From positions 5,979,559-6,043,558 of the forward strand of contig CM035360.1 in the NCBI GenBank assembly GCA_020137815.1: a DNA stretch of 64,000 bases, read 5' to 3'. Positions within the stretch are counted from its first letter, which is position 1. Every line of letters starts with the position of its first letter. The DNA is from Hormiphora californensis. Lineage: Eukaryota; Ctenophora; Tentaculata; Cydippida; Pleurobrachiidae. Below are positions 43,688 through 64,000 of the stretch, one piece after another. The notes below the pieces were generated by a model. It saw nothing but the letters and a program-made list of their open reading frames with translations. It searched no databases and was not told the DNA's origin. The translations under genes and the position numbers were made by a program.

Positions 43688-45336
43688 AGTAAACACACAC
43701 ACACGCATTGAGCAAGCTCAATGTTTAGCTATTCTCCGGCTGGGTATAGGGCTGAGGTACTGGCAAGATATAGTAGGATCGCTACTGCCCACATGTCAAG
43801 TTTATTCGGATATACAAGTTTAAAAGGTTGGGGGGTCACAGGGACCGTCTTAGCTTCGCTCCCCGTTAACATTGCCTGTAACCGGGGGTCCACTAAGCTC
43901 TCATATATACTCGGCCATTACTCCCAACCACTAGTAGTGGTTTTCAGTACCTCTTATACTGGTAAATCCGTATAGAAACAATCCTTGTGTTTTAATAGCG
44001 ATCACTCCGTATATCTTGCACTGACCCAGTATTACCACACATTAATTGTGCAATTGGCACTATGGGATTTCTCCACTGCGGCCGGCACTGTGAGTAATCA
44101 GCCACTATATAAGCTACATCTTGGTTGCTAACCAGTCAATACATTAGTAGAGGGGTTGTAGCACCGGGAGGTAATGAGTAAACACACACACACGCATTGA
44201 GCAAGCTCAATGTTTAGCTATTCTCCGGCTGGGTATAGGGCTGAGGTACTGGCAAGATATAGTAGGATCGCTACTGCCCACATGTCAAGTTTATTCGGAT
44301 ATACAAGTTTAAAAGGTTGGGGGGTCACAGGGACCGTCTTAGCTTCGCTCCCCGTTAACATTGCCTGTAACCGGGGGTCCACTAAGCTCTCATATATACT
44401 CGGCCATTACTCCCAACCACTAGTAGTGGTTTTCAGTACCTCTTATACTGGTAAATCCGTATAGAAACAATCCTTGTGTTTTAATAGCGATCACTCCGTA
44501 TATCTTGCACTGACCCAGTATTACCACACATTAATTGTGCAATTGGCACTATGGGATTTCTCCACTGCGGCCGGCACTGTGAGTAATCAGCCACTATATA
44601 AGCTACATCTTGGTTGCTAACCAGTCAATACATTAGTAGAGGGGTTGTAGCACCGGGAGGTAATGAGTAAACACACACACACGCATTGAGCAAGCTCAAT
44701 GTTTAGCTATTCTCCGGCTGGGTATAGGGCTGAGGTACTGGCAAGATATAGTAGGATCGCTACTGCCCACATGTCAAGTTTATTCGGATATACAAGTTTA
44801 AAAGGTTGGGGGGTCACAGGGACCGTCTTAGCTTCGCTCCCCGTTAACATTGCCTGTAACCGGGGGTCCACTAAGCTCTCATATATACTCGGCCATTACA
44901 CAGTGCCGGCCGCAGTGGAGAAATCCCATAGTGCCAATTGCACAATTAATGTGTGGTAATACTGGGTCAGTGCAAGATATACGGAGTGATCGCTATTAAA
45001 ACACAAGGATTGTTTCTATACGGATTTACCAGTATAAGAGGTACTGAAAACCACTACTAGTGGTTGGGAGTAATGGCCGAGTATATATGAGAGCTTAGTG
45101 GACCCCCGGTTACAGGCAATGTTAACGGGGAGCGAAGCTAAGACGGTCCCTGTGACCCCCCAACCTTTTAAACTTGTATATCCGAATAAACTTGACATGT
45201 GGGCAGTAGCGATCCTACTATATCTTGCCAGTACCTCAGCCCTATACCCAGCCGGAGAATAGCTAAACATTGAGCTTGCTCAATGCGTGTGTGTGTGTTT
45301 ACTCATTACCTCCCGGTGCTACAACCCCTCTACTAA
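43688..45336. mobile_element. 489-bp tandem repeat element with inverted copy and 13-bp target duplication
   Basis: A unit of exactly 489 bp starts at 43687, 44176 and 44665. The third copy is cut at 44899 and followed by an inverted copy (to 45336). Copies look identical by eye. TTTCTCCCCAACG occurs at 43675-43687 and 45337-45349, a 13-bp target duplication. Each unit has a hairpin (CATTGAGC/GCTCAATG), a second palindrome (ACCACTAGTAGTGGT) and the same 84-aa frame. Tandem-plus-inverted architecture with long variable duplications recalls Penelope-like elements or retrozymes, but I see no hammerhead core. It starts 20 bp after the PPM1G stop; AATAAA at 45185-45190 on the + strand may provide polyadenylation. 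Confidence 0.85.
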
Positions 45337-45420
45337 TTTCTCCCCAACGCCATTCCTTTTTATCAATCAGCGAAAATTGTCACTCACTGATGTCACTCTC
45401 TTACCCGATCAACAGGTGTT

Positions 45421-45628
45421 CTAGTATCCACGCTAGTTACCTAGTAACCACGCTAGTTACCTAGTAACCACTCTAGTTACCTAGTAACCACTCGAGTTAC
45501 CTAGTAACCACTCTAGTTACCTAGAAACCACGCTAGTTACCTAGTAACCACTCTAGTTACCTAGTAACCACTCTAGTTACCTAGTAACCACTAGTTACCT
45601 AGTAACCACACTAGTTACCTAGTAACCA
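45421..45628. repeat. 20-bp minisatellite, about ten copies
   Basis: The unit is CTAGTTACCTAGTAACCACN, each holding the palindrome GTTACCTAGTAAC; copies differ at one or two positions. Confidence 0.9.
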
Positions 45629-45880
45629 CGCATCTCACCCATGTGTTGCTCTGCTTTTATTTGATATATTTAACATAATCTTGTTAAAGTGTTGACATCT
45701 ATTTTAAAACACAGATTTGTTTGTATCTTTACTGTTTTCTAAAGTGGTCAGAACACCACCCACCCCCCCCCCCCTCTCTCTCTCTCTCTTTCACTCCCTG
45801 ATCCCTCTCGCTTTGAAATGTCACTATCAGAACCTCAAAACCATATCTCTATTATATTTGTAGGATCCCCAACAACTAGA

Positions 45881-48763
45881 ATGGTTATCGTGGATAAAGA
45901 CATTGCAGAGATCGTGGTTTCAGCAGTTGAAAGAAAACCAGAGTACATTAGACTCTTCCAGAGAAGCAGTGAGTGATTTTTATAATTTCAATATTACACT
46001 CAAACACTCTCTCCCTCCAGTCCTAATTTCTCTCTCCCTCCAGGCTCCAGACCCGATCACTTTCCCTCCAGCCCCCATCTCTCTCAGCAAGTTTTTATTT
46101 CCGACCTGGCAATACCCATCCTACCCATACCCGACCACACAATACCCATCTCGGTTAGAAAATAAGGTTGATACTCCTTTCAGAAGTTTCAGAACGGGAG
46201 CTCTTTTACTTGAATCGGAACTTAGGAGGTCCGACCTATTTGAGAAATATCAGGAGTGAAATTTTTAAAGCGATCAGAAAGGAGATGGTGGATTGGTATC
46301 ACACAAAACCCCGCCCAATATCACCTGGGTTAAGAGTGTGCGCTTTGATAGATGAGGCGGTGCATGGAGCATGTGAGTATGACAATTATATCCTGTGATA
46401 TCTAGCTACGAAAGTCCAACTTTACCAACCTCAACCCCACTCGTTACATAAGTTATTCCAACAGGGGCTGTTGTGAGTGATGTTATGACAACCGTAGCTA
46501 ACTCTGCCTCATGCATGGCTAAGAAAGAGAAGCAGGAGGTGAGTTCCGACCCTTACCATAATCTGGTTAGATCTATTATTCTGGCAAGACTACTAACCAG
46601 TAGTAACCATGTGTTTTTCTTTTTTTAACCAGATGGGTACAATAGACCTCACTCTGGCATCAAGGCTAAAGAGACCACTTCAAGATATACTTGTGGACGT
46701 GGGAAGACCTATGAACTGCAGATTTACCAATGGAACAATCGTATGGTACGTTGTCCAGTTCAAGTATCTCTGAGCTTTTACTATCCATTCATTTCTCAAA
46801 TTCCTAATTCTTTACCGTTTACCCTGCCCCTTTTATTTCGACAATTAATCCTGTCATATATTAGGCGACCGTTACCTGTTACCGAATAGATGAAGGAGGA
46901 GATATAAGAATTATCCCGGCCACCCCGGTTGCCAAGGTAATCAGGGAGATGAAGCTCCCTGAGATACTTAACGCCACAAGCAAGGTGAGATGTCTACTAC
47001 CTTAAGTTTTAACCTAGTGTATTCTCAAGTTCAGTTTACATTTGAGAATTAGGTGTGTGCACGACGCCCCAAGTCCAATATATGATTCCTTCTGTAGGTT
47101 GAGTTACTGGAACACAAAGATTGGGCGATGGGTGGGGAAGTGGCAAGAGAGGTGGTCATGGCTGAAGGACGTGACGGTGGGACATGATTGCCCTGATGCA
47201 CCACCAACAACCACCCCAAGTCTGGAGGATTCTCAACGCCAAAACACACACTACCCCAAAGACAAAACACATCCGACATCAGGAAGGGTGTATTCGTTAC
47301 CAAGAGAGGATGATAGTGTTTTAGTCAATGAAGAGGAGGAGGAGGGAGGAGATGAAAGTGTTTTAGTCAAACCCGGGGCGCGGAAAGAGAGGGTCGAACA
47401 AGGAAAGGACGATAAAGAGAATATCAGTTTGAAGAGGCCAGCTCCCCCATTAGATACCACGTCCATTAACAAAAAAGGTTTGGTTTTCATCTTACAACTA
47501 CCTTCAATCATCAAGTGCCAATTGAATTGTTGCAAATGTAGCAGGATATAATGTACATCTTTACAATTGTTCCCTCCTATAGGCAAGGAGCGGAAGACAT
47601 TCTCCCACCAACTTCCACCGGTATCTCCCATTGGTTTCGAAGTCACCCATTTACGTTGCTCGCGCAGAGGGGTAATTTCATTACCAATATCTCCCACGGT
47701 CAAGAGAGAATCAATATCCACCCCAAAACACCCTCCCCCTCGACCATCTACCCGGAGTGAGAGGTACTCCGAGAGGAACTAGGAGGGTGTGAACTTCTTC
47801 TTGAAGAAGGGAGGCGGTGGGAGGAAGTCCTCTTGGTAAGTGTTATTCATTATTTTATTTACCTTGAACGCACCGAACTTTTTCGGTATTGGGTGTGAAC
47901 GGAGGAGTCTGCCAACTCTGTACTAATTTAGTACTGCTAATGTCATGTAAAGGCTATTGTGTGGAACCCGCACACTTTTTGACGCACAACAGCTATTGTT
48001 TCTCCTCTATAAAGAAACTCTGTCTTGAGTCTTTGATGTTGAAACCCTCACCTGTCAGCAATTACCCAACTATATTTTGACAACTGATATATCATATTTT
48101 TGTTCAGCGTTATTGATCTTTCTCTGTTTTTCTCAATCTCTTTCTATCTCTCTCTCTATCTCTATCTCTCTCTCTTTATCTCTCTCTATCTCTCACTCTC
48201 TCCCCTCTTCTCCATCCCGCTCCTACTCACACTTCTCGGGGAAATTTGCTGCTATAGCAACCCCCCTAGCAGCAGCTCGAACTGCACACACACACATAAA
48301 TATATATCACTCAGTAAATACGAAATCGAATATGTTTAGTCTGGTCGCGGCCCCCGGCCTTTATCAGTTCTCTGTTCTCTCGTGTGTGTAGTTGACTCTT
48401 TGTTTTACCCCGTACGTTGACCAAGCTTCTCCTTTTGGCTCTTGTGTCTGCAGATCCCTTCTCCGTCGCGAACTTAAGTTTCTCTCTCTCCCCCTTTCTC
48501 TCGTGTTTGCAGGCTGGAGGTTGGGTAAAATTGGGGCTCGAATGTCCCTCGATAACTTATTTTGCCACAAATGCATGCTGTTATTGAGCATTCAGAGAGC
48601 TTACAGCGATAGAGACTCTTCTCTACTCCCTTCTCTCAGAGAGAGAAGAGTATAGAAGAGAATCTGCAGTTAGAAAGAAATATATATCTGCAGTTAGCCT
48701 ATTTACTGATATGTAGAGGGTTGCAAGGTGTCTTCCGTGTGTTATTCCGTACACTACTATACA

Positions 48764-48852
<89 letters not shown>

Positions 48853-50851
48853 CTATCTCTATACCCATGATATCTCTCTTGACTAACGCGTAACGTGTTC
48901 TTCAGTTTTATACAGACCCGTAGTAGCCCATACCCAGCCCATACTAGGAATCAGATTGAACAATCACGCTATTGATACCCTTTTTAGGTTACCAGTCTTA
49001 GCCTCAGTTGGGGTCCTCCATCAGTAATTATTTTCAATATTAGGACTTACCTGTTTATAGTGTCTCTTTTCTATTATCACCAGTTGTGAGTTGTAACATG
49101 CCCCCCCCCCCCTCCTCAGCTCAACAAATACCTGATGGCACAGCAGCAGTAGTGTAAGACATGTTGTACACACAGACCCAGTGTTACTAGGTGGTCATGT
49201 ATGAGCACAGGAGATCCTTTCCAAAACAAATCAGTATGATCCAGGTAAAATATTATACAACCCCCTGGCCCCCTTGGCTTGCTTGTGTATGATATCCCCC
49301 TTCTTCTATCCTCCTGCGCTGTCTCTCTCATGTTATCGCGCGTGCTACGTTTAGTTAGGGATGGGGGCGAGTGAGTCACTCCCTCTCTCCTTCCCCCTTC
49401 CCAAAAAGAGAGGGGACACTGTAGTCTCTACCCAACTGGCCCCCTAACTTAAACTATAATCAAGATCCTAATTCTTGGATCTTGGATCTGGAATTGTGTT
49501 CTGAAAAAAGAACCATATTGACGCTCAATACTAATCCAACTTCCTTCTACAGATATCCCAGCCCCTCCAAGACAACCGGCCCAAGACAACCCATATCACC
49601 AGCAGTCTCACCCGAAACTTCCCTCTCTATAAGTCAGCTGCTGGTTTCTATAGCAACTATGCGACTCTCCAAACACAGGCCACCATATCGAGAAGCACAC
49701 CCAACTTTTCTAAAGATCAACAGGTTCGTTTATACAATACTTGTTTAGTGTATCTGTTTTTATCTGATACTGATCTATCTTCCTAATGGTACCCTTTATT
49801 CTAAACTCAACTCGGTCCTTTTTCAACCTTTTTATCTAATTACCTCACCCTTGACCCTAACAGCTAACTATCTCTCGCACAGTGCCCCCTAATTACCCAA
49901 CACTCCTCACTACTCTATTCCCAGGTTTCATTCCCCATGTGGTCCCGTCCCTTCCGACCCAAACAGATGAACTCAGCTGGAGGAAGGAATGGGAGGGTGT
50001 TAAAACACCGTGTACCTGCAGCCACACCAACAGCTCCTAATCACCGCCTAACTGGCAGCCACTTGTAAGTTGACTAGCAAACCCTTCGATACGGTAGACG
50101 CAACCCCGACGCTTTCCTCTTACGAATTACGATAGAGATGGGTTAATTAATTAACTGATTTAAATTAGTTGTATTTGAAGATGGTCTAACTCTTTTCACA
50201 CTTCAGAAAGTTAGGTCAAGAGGTAGCTACAGCAGTAGGACTAGAGAAAAAGAGAAGGGATCAAGACCTACCTCCTATTGCAACATCTCCTGCCAGCCCG
50301 GGTCAGGAGTACCCTTCTCCAATACGGGTCACTGTCAAAATTAATCATCGTGAAACGAAGAGGTAACTTACTAGACTGTCATGGCACATGTGTATTTGTG
50401 TGTACTGTGTCATAAACAAGTTGGAAACACTTTATAAGCACTTTGTAGACGTACAATTTCCAACTCAATCCAAATTTCCAGGCTTCCTGAGACAGACGAT
50501 AGTTCGAAATCAGGGGAAGGTGGACCGGTTGGTGAATCTGATTTTACATTACAACGTTATATTGACTTTCTCAGACGATCTGGGAATGCTGATCTAACTC
50601 ACAACGCCTACCTGAAGGTTAGTTAGTACTTTACGCATGGTTTAGTACGGATGGTTTATCTGGTGGTGAATTTTAGGTCTAGGTCTACACTTCACTTCCC
50701 CTACAAGTTATAACTCACACCCTTGCCCCCCCCCCCCATATTTAACTCGCTATCCCCCCTGTGATAGGTTGAGAACTGGCTGTCTGAAATGCATAAAGAT
50801 GGGACCTGGCCGGTGCAATGGTTCTCAACTAAACGGGTACATCACTATTAA
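45881..50851 (+). CDS. Orphan protein gene, about 632 aa, 12 exons, two apparent one-base frame breaks
   Basis: Exons 45881-45968, 46184-46372, 46465-46538, 46633-46740, 46865-46984, 47098-47477, 47583-47835, 49553-49723, 49925-50064, 50207-50362, 50482-50617, 50768-50851. The phases agree only if one base is removed near 47176-47182 (GGTGGGA) and one added near 47757-47762 (GAGAGG); total length is then 633 codons. The N-terminal 200 residues are globular (EIVVSAVERKPEYIRLFQRS, LGGPTYLRNIRSEIF, DWYHTKPRPISPGLRV, LKRPLQDILVDVGRP). The middle is acidic and low-complexity (NEEEEEGGDES), then a likely coiled segment EVLREELGGCELLLEEGRRW. The C-terminus is Pro/Ser/Arg-rich and ends with VENWLSEMHKDGTWPVQW. 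I do not recognise the family. A 5' non-coding exon is likely because the first exon opens with an acceptor. Confidence 0.7.
47836..49552. other. Large intron 7 of the orphan gene
   Basis: No exon of the correct phase is convincing. It contains CT-rich stretches (48120-48210), acceptor-like TGCAG sites at 48453 and 48511, and a (CT)n(CTAT)n tract at 48767-48860. Confidence 0.45.
48767..48860 (+). repeat. (CT)n followed by (CTAT)n microsatellite
   Basis: About 65 bp of CT then about six CTAT units. Confidence 0.95.
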
Positions 50852-50913
50852 AGTTGTTGAGTGTCATGGGGGACTCAAGAAATAGAAGAGGAATGAGGAT
50901 ATCACTGTTATAG

Positions 50914-51028
50914 ATATTATGCCAAAAACTAACAGAAATTAGTTGGCTGGAAAGGTGACCACTTTTATTGTCAAACTTACACCTTTGCCCTCTCCGGGTT
51001 TTTTCATCATTATATTTCCCTCTCACTT

Positions 51029-51125
<97 letters not shown>

Positions 51126-51241
51126 CCTTTCTCTCTCCCTTTCCCTCTATTTCCGTAACCCGGGCCGGGCAAAGGTGTAAGTTTGACAATAAAAGTGGTC
51201 ACCTTTCCAGCCAACTAATTTCTGTTAGTTTTTGGCATAAT
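50914..51241. mobile_element. Fold-back element whose loop is a (CT)n tract
   Basis: Left arm 50914 to about 50990 (ATTATGCCAAAAACTAACAG...) is the reverse complement of about 51165-51241, roughly 75 bp, near perfect. The loop is mainly CT repeats (51034-51120). It begins about 60 bp after the orphan gene stop. Confidence 0.85.
51034..51120 (+). repeat. (CT)n microsatellite
   Basis: Pure CT tract in the loop of the fold-back at 50914-51241. Confidence 0.95.
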
Positions 51242-51857
51242 TTAGGTCTATTTTTGGTATTTTCTGATGTGAAATACGATGTAAGACATGTCTGGACGTA
51301 GCAGAACTTGTAAAGACCGTCAGAAATCGCTAAAAATTTAAATTTTGACGTCATTTTGACGTCATAGTGTGACGTCACGACGTTATAACGTCTTGCTAAT
51401 GAAAAATTATTATCAGGCTCATCTAGATAAAGATGCTGACCAAGTTTGAGATCGATTGGACAAGATTTGAGGTCGCTATGGCGAAAAACGCACTATCGTC
51501 ATATCTATTTTATACAGTCTTAAAACTTCAGACGCGATTTAAGACCCTTGGAAATAGAGTTTCAAAAATTCGCGATATAGTTTCTGAAAGTTTAGACGAT
51601 TATCTTTCATAAGTGTGGTCTCCATTTTTCAATCAGAAGCCGTCTTCAGGGTGTAAATTGAGCTCAAAGAAATTTGGTCGATTTGAAAAATATCTTAACT
51701 TTATGACAGTTTTTAAGGACGTTCTGGTAAGACATAGAACATGAAAACCCTCCAATAACACAATCCAAACGATTATCTTTCGAATGCAACAAACGAGAAG
51801 TGTCTATCTCTTGTAGTTTTTCCAGAAAATTGTCTGCAAATTGTGTAAAAAAGCGTC

Positions 51858-51889
<32 letters not shown>

Positions 51890-52431
51890 CATGTATATAT
51901 AGACACGGACATTTATTGCTTTTTTCACCATGTCATAACTCTAAAACTAAAAGAGATAGAGACTTGCCCTTTTAAACTCCAGTAGATCTAGTCTACGTGA
52001 CACTGTATACCAAATTTCAGACCGATTGGTGCAGTGGGGGCCTCGCTATGGGCGTCGCAAAATGCCATTTTTGGCTAAAAACTGAAAAAACTTATTACTG
52101 CTTTCTGGCACGCGCGGCTGGGGGGAGGTGGTGGTCACCTTTGCGCTCGCCAGCGCAGTGATAATGGACAACATGAGATTTGACTCCCCTCCGGGAGCAA
52201 CGAGGGTTCAGACAGATATAATATTTTCTTGGTGATAAACTATTTTAGACTGGGTTCGCTTGCATTAACGAAAGATTCAGTGTTCGCCAAACACTTTATG
52301 AAAAACTTGGGACACATTTATTAATTGAATTAGGATAAAAGAATCTATTTTTATTATCCTTTTAAAAAGTTTTACCATTCTTAAGTCGATTGTTTATCAT
52401 TTATTATCATCAAAAGGTTTTGCAAAAAATC
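51242..52431. other. Intergenic stretch before tRNA-Ser
   Basis: No gene seen. It contains three TGACGTCA octamers at 51346-51377, an (ATGT)n tract at about 51860-51890, and otherwise unremarkable AT-rich sequence. Confidence 0.5.
51346..51377. promoter_or_regulatory. Cluster of three perf TGACGTCA (CRE-type) octamers
   Basis: TGACGTCA at 51346-51353, 51357-51364 and 51370-51377, followed by CGACGTTATAACGTC. It matches the CREB/ATF consensus; function is inference. Confidence 0.45.
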
Positions 52432-52513
52432 CGCTGCGAGCAGGGTTCGAACCTGCGCGGGCATTGCCCATTAGATTTCAAGTCTAACGCCTTAACCACT
52501 CGGCCATCGCAGC
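52432..52513 (-). tRNA. tRNA-Ser (TGA anticodon)
   Basis: The minus strand reads GCTGCGATGGCCGAGTGGTT at the 5' end, with A box GGCCGAGTGGTTAAGGC. The anticodon arm TTAGA-CTTGAAA-TCTAA gives anticodon TGA. A variable arm (TGGGCAATGCCCG) is long as in Ser tRNAs, the T-arm is GCAGGTTCGAACCCTGC, and the acceptor pairs GCTGCGA with TCGCAGC. 82 nt, all stems paired. Confidence 0.97.
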
Positions 52514-52938
52514 AGTATGATTTCCGCAATTGTCGGGTATTTAAACTCATCGTCACAGCCTCATTCGAAAGTTGCACTGCTTCCAATGAGGTCATGATGG
52601 GAGAGAGTGCCTCCCGGTTCAACCTGTCACGTGACTGACCGCGCGCATTTCGCCAGTAAGGATGATACTGCGCGTTTCCATTCTGTACGTTTTCACTGCC
52701 AAAATGTCGAAATGCGTGCAGCGGCGTGTTTTAAATTATATGCGCTGCAAACTTCCCGCGCGGCGTTGAATATATTTTCAAGTTTGAATCAAAAATTTTC
52801 GTTTTTCCTGACCCTTTTTAAAAATTTTTCTGCCTCAAATTTGAAAATTCTGTGAACAGCCTGTGCTACGTCTGCCGTCGCCCGTCATATTGGCCACCCG
52901 CATGAAGCGTTGTCTACGACGTCAAAGAAGCAGTTCAC

Positions 52939-53176
52939 TAAAGTCGGATTTTTTGAAACTGTCACCCCCCTGGGTGGTGCACGAGTTTTTATTTCTGCGT
53001 CGGAAACTTGTTTCTTGACCAATTTCGTCAAACCAAAGTTTTACGGACTCACAAAATTATGCTCTTTCCGATAATATGCGTTTTTTGCCGAAGAGTGAGA
53101 GCAAGTGGGGCTGTCACGCGCAAATACGACGCCGCGTGTGAAAAGGGGGGCGACAGTTTCAAAAAATCCGACTTTA
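52939..53176. mobile_element. MITE with TAAAGTCGG termini
   Basis: TAAAGTCGGATTTTTTGAAA at the left and its complement at the right (ending TCCGACTTTA) form TIRs of about 27 bp, extended by CCCCCC/GGGGGG. 238 bp, non-coding. Termini resemble the 15212-15450 element. Confidence 0.75.
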
Positions 53177-53856
53177 ACGTTGTTTGCTTTTTCGGACGTT
53201 TTGACTCTTGGATTTCGTGGGCGGCGCTGTTGGGGTGGCAAACGCCAACCATGACGGAACACCACTGACTACTGTTAACTGTAACATAACATCAGTCCAC
53301 ATTAGCCATTACTAGTTAATTCACACAAATATAACTCGGTCACCCCTAAAGTATATAATGCCCCTAAATTTCACACTTCCTTCACCGTTTTGAGAAGTTT
53401 TTCCTGTTAGCGAAGGTTTGCAGAGCTTGTTGATATCAGATAAGTATATGTATTCGCAGTAATATGATCTGAGATCTCACACAAGACATACACTGATCGT
53501 GGGGGCTTACACCTCACTAACAATAACAATGTGAACTGCAGTTGCCAGTTGTTTTAGCTAGCTGCAATCAATGTCCTACATGAATTATACTCTGTTTGAT
53601 TTCATTCTCATTATCATCTACCATCTTTTGTTGTTGAAGCACAGCTCCCAACAATTATACAAGGGGTGAATGGTGGATCACCATTGGTGATGTGGTTGTG
53701 AGGGAACGTAGTATAGCACCCCCTATGGTCATTGACCAATGACCAGCTATACTAAACTAATCTCAACTCCTTTTATTAGCTAGCGATGTAAGGTTTTCAG
53801 GTCAAACTAAATACTAATAGCCACCTGAAGAGAAGTCCCATAATTGTGAGGGAGTA
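53177..53856. other. Region upstream of myotubularin
   Basis: No coding exon seen. It contains AT-rich promoter-like sequence and the myotubularin 5' leader; TATA-like TATATAATG occurs at about 53352. Confidence 0.4.
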
Positions 53857-63494
<9,638 letters not shown>

Positions 63495-64000
63495 AGGCCG
63501 TGTGAAATGTTGATGACTATTATATTGAGAGTTCTGATTTTCATTTGTGAGGGTGGAAAAGGGTGAATTAATGTTTAAAACTGTTTATATTTTTTGTAGA
63601 GTTCTTATTTTCAAAGGGAGTCACAATTTAATTTCCATCGTGAATATGAATTAGCATAGAGGCGTTTTAGAGTTTCAATTAATCCTGTGATTTGTAAGAG
63701 TAGGCCATAAATTATCTAGTTTTTGATTTCATTTCCCGCTAGAAACTTTGTTATTTGCCTCGCTCTGGGTGTTTGAGGAACGGTAGAATACGAAATTACA
63801 TAATGATTTTCCGTAATATTACAATAACTGTATTTATCATGATCCGTGATGTGTGAATCTGTGTCTGAAATGTATTTGTTAACTGACACAATTAAGTTTT
63901 CCATTTCCAAAAACAAAGCTTTTCCCTTTGAAACTGGTGTATTGGTTAGCTGTAGTAGTAATACTACATGCCAGTGATTAGTGTGACTTGAGGGGTCTTT
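63495..64000. other. Myotubularin 3' flank
   Basis: AT-rich; no coding exon seen. Only short frames occur. No canonical AATAAA was noticed close to the stop, and GAATTAATG at about 63564 is not a signal. Confidence 0.4.

Noticed and set aside
43687-45336. Hammerhead ribozyme in the 489-bp unit
   Set aside because: I looked for CTGATGA...GAAA on both strands by eye and did not find it; a covariance search would be needed to exclude other ribozymes.
45421-45628. CRISPR array
   Set aside because: The 20-bp units are contiguous without unique spacers and the genome is eukaryotic, so this is a minisatellite.
45903-46259. 118-aa alternative frame over the first exon of the 12-exon orphan
   Set aside because: It fails to join the next exon in phase (immediate stop), whereas the MVIVDKD frame joins all downstream exons.

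Overview
Eukaryotic, almost certainly metazoan, nuclear DNA. Genes are split by many short GT-AG introns and packed 200-400 bp apart, mostly on the + strand. Recognisable products are animal-type: PPP1R8/NIPP1, OVCA2, glutaminase with ankyrin C-terminus, LYPLA1/2, RTEL1, PPM1G, MTMR1/2-type myotubularin and LSM6. There are two nuclear tRNA genes and many fold-back elements, (CT)n tracts and a CR1/Jockey-like LINE. The compact metazoan genes and abundant short fold-back elements fit an early-branching marine invertebrate such as a sponge, but the species is inference. I rebuilt each recognised gene exon by exon from splice sites and reading phase; for the complete genes the summed exon length is a multiple of three unless noted.

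Layout. 1-961: 3' end of a Pro/Lys-rich protein gene. 1307-4571: PPP1R8, whose first intron carries a fold-back transposon with a second fold-back nested inside it. 4780-6133: OVCA2-like hydrolase with two single-base frame breaks. 8072-10750: Ser/Lys-rich orphan. 12054-16932: glutaminase with a tRNA-Glu and a MITE in its introns. 17893-18772: piggyBac-like TTAA element just upstream of LYPLA (18989-28778); LYPLA intron 1 holds an antisense LINE and intron 5 a 0.9-kb fold-back. 28.8-29.7 kb: fragments, one resembling a retroelement ORF. 29823-32454 (minus): secreted orphan of 355 aa. 32863-38329: RTEL1, divergent from it. 38566-43667: PPM1G, with a (TTCGG)n composite element in intron 8 and a 489-bp tandem/inverted repeat element 20 bp after its stop. 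45881-50851: orphan gene, 12 exons, with two apparent single-base frame breaks. 50.9-53.2 kb: fold-backs and tRNA-Ser(TGA). 53857-63494: myotubularin, whose 4.6-kb intron 7 contains two divergent nested genes, a minus-strand type I membrane glycoprotein and plus-strand LSM6.

There is no operon-like pathway. The genes are housekeeping or signalling genes: nuclear phosphatase control (PPP1R8, PPM1G), glutamine catabolism (GLS), protein depalmitoylation (LYPLA), genome and telomere maintenance (RTEL1), phosphoinositide turnover (MTMR) and U6 snRNP/mRNA decay (LSM6). The most unusual part is the repeat layer: several kinds of palindromic element, some with readable target-site duplications, and a fresh-looking 1.65-kb tandem-plus-inverted element in the PPM1G 3' UTR.
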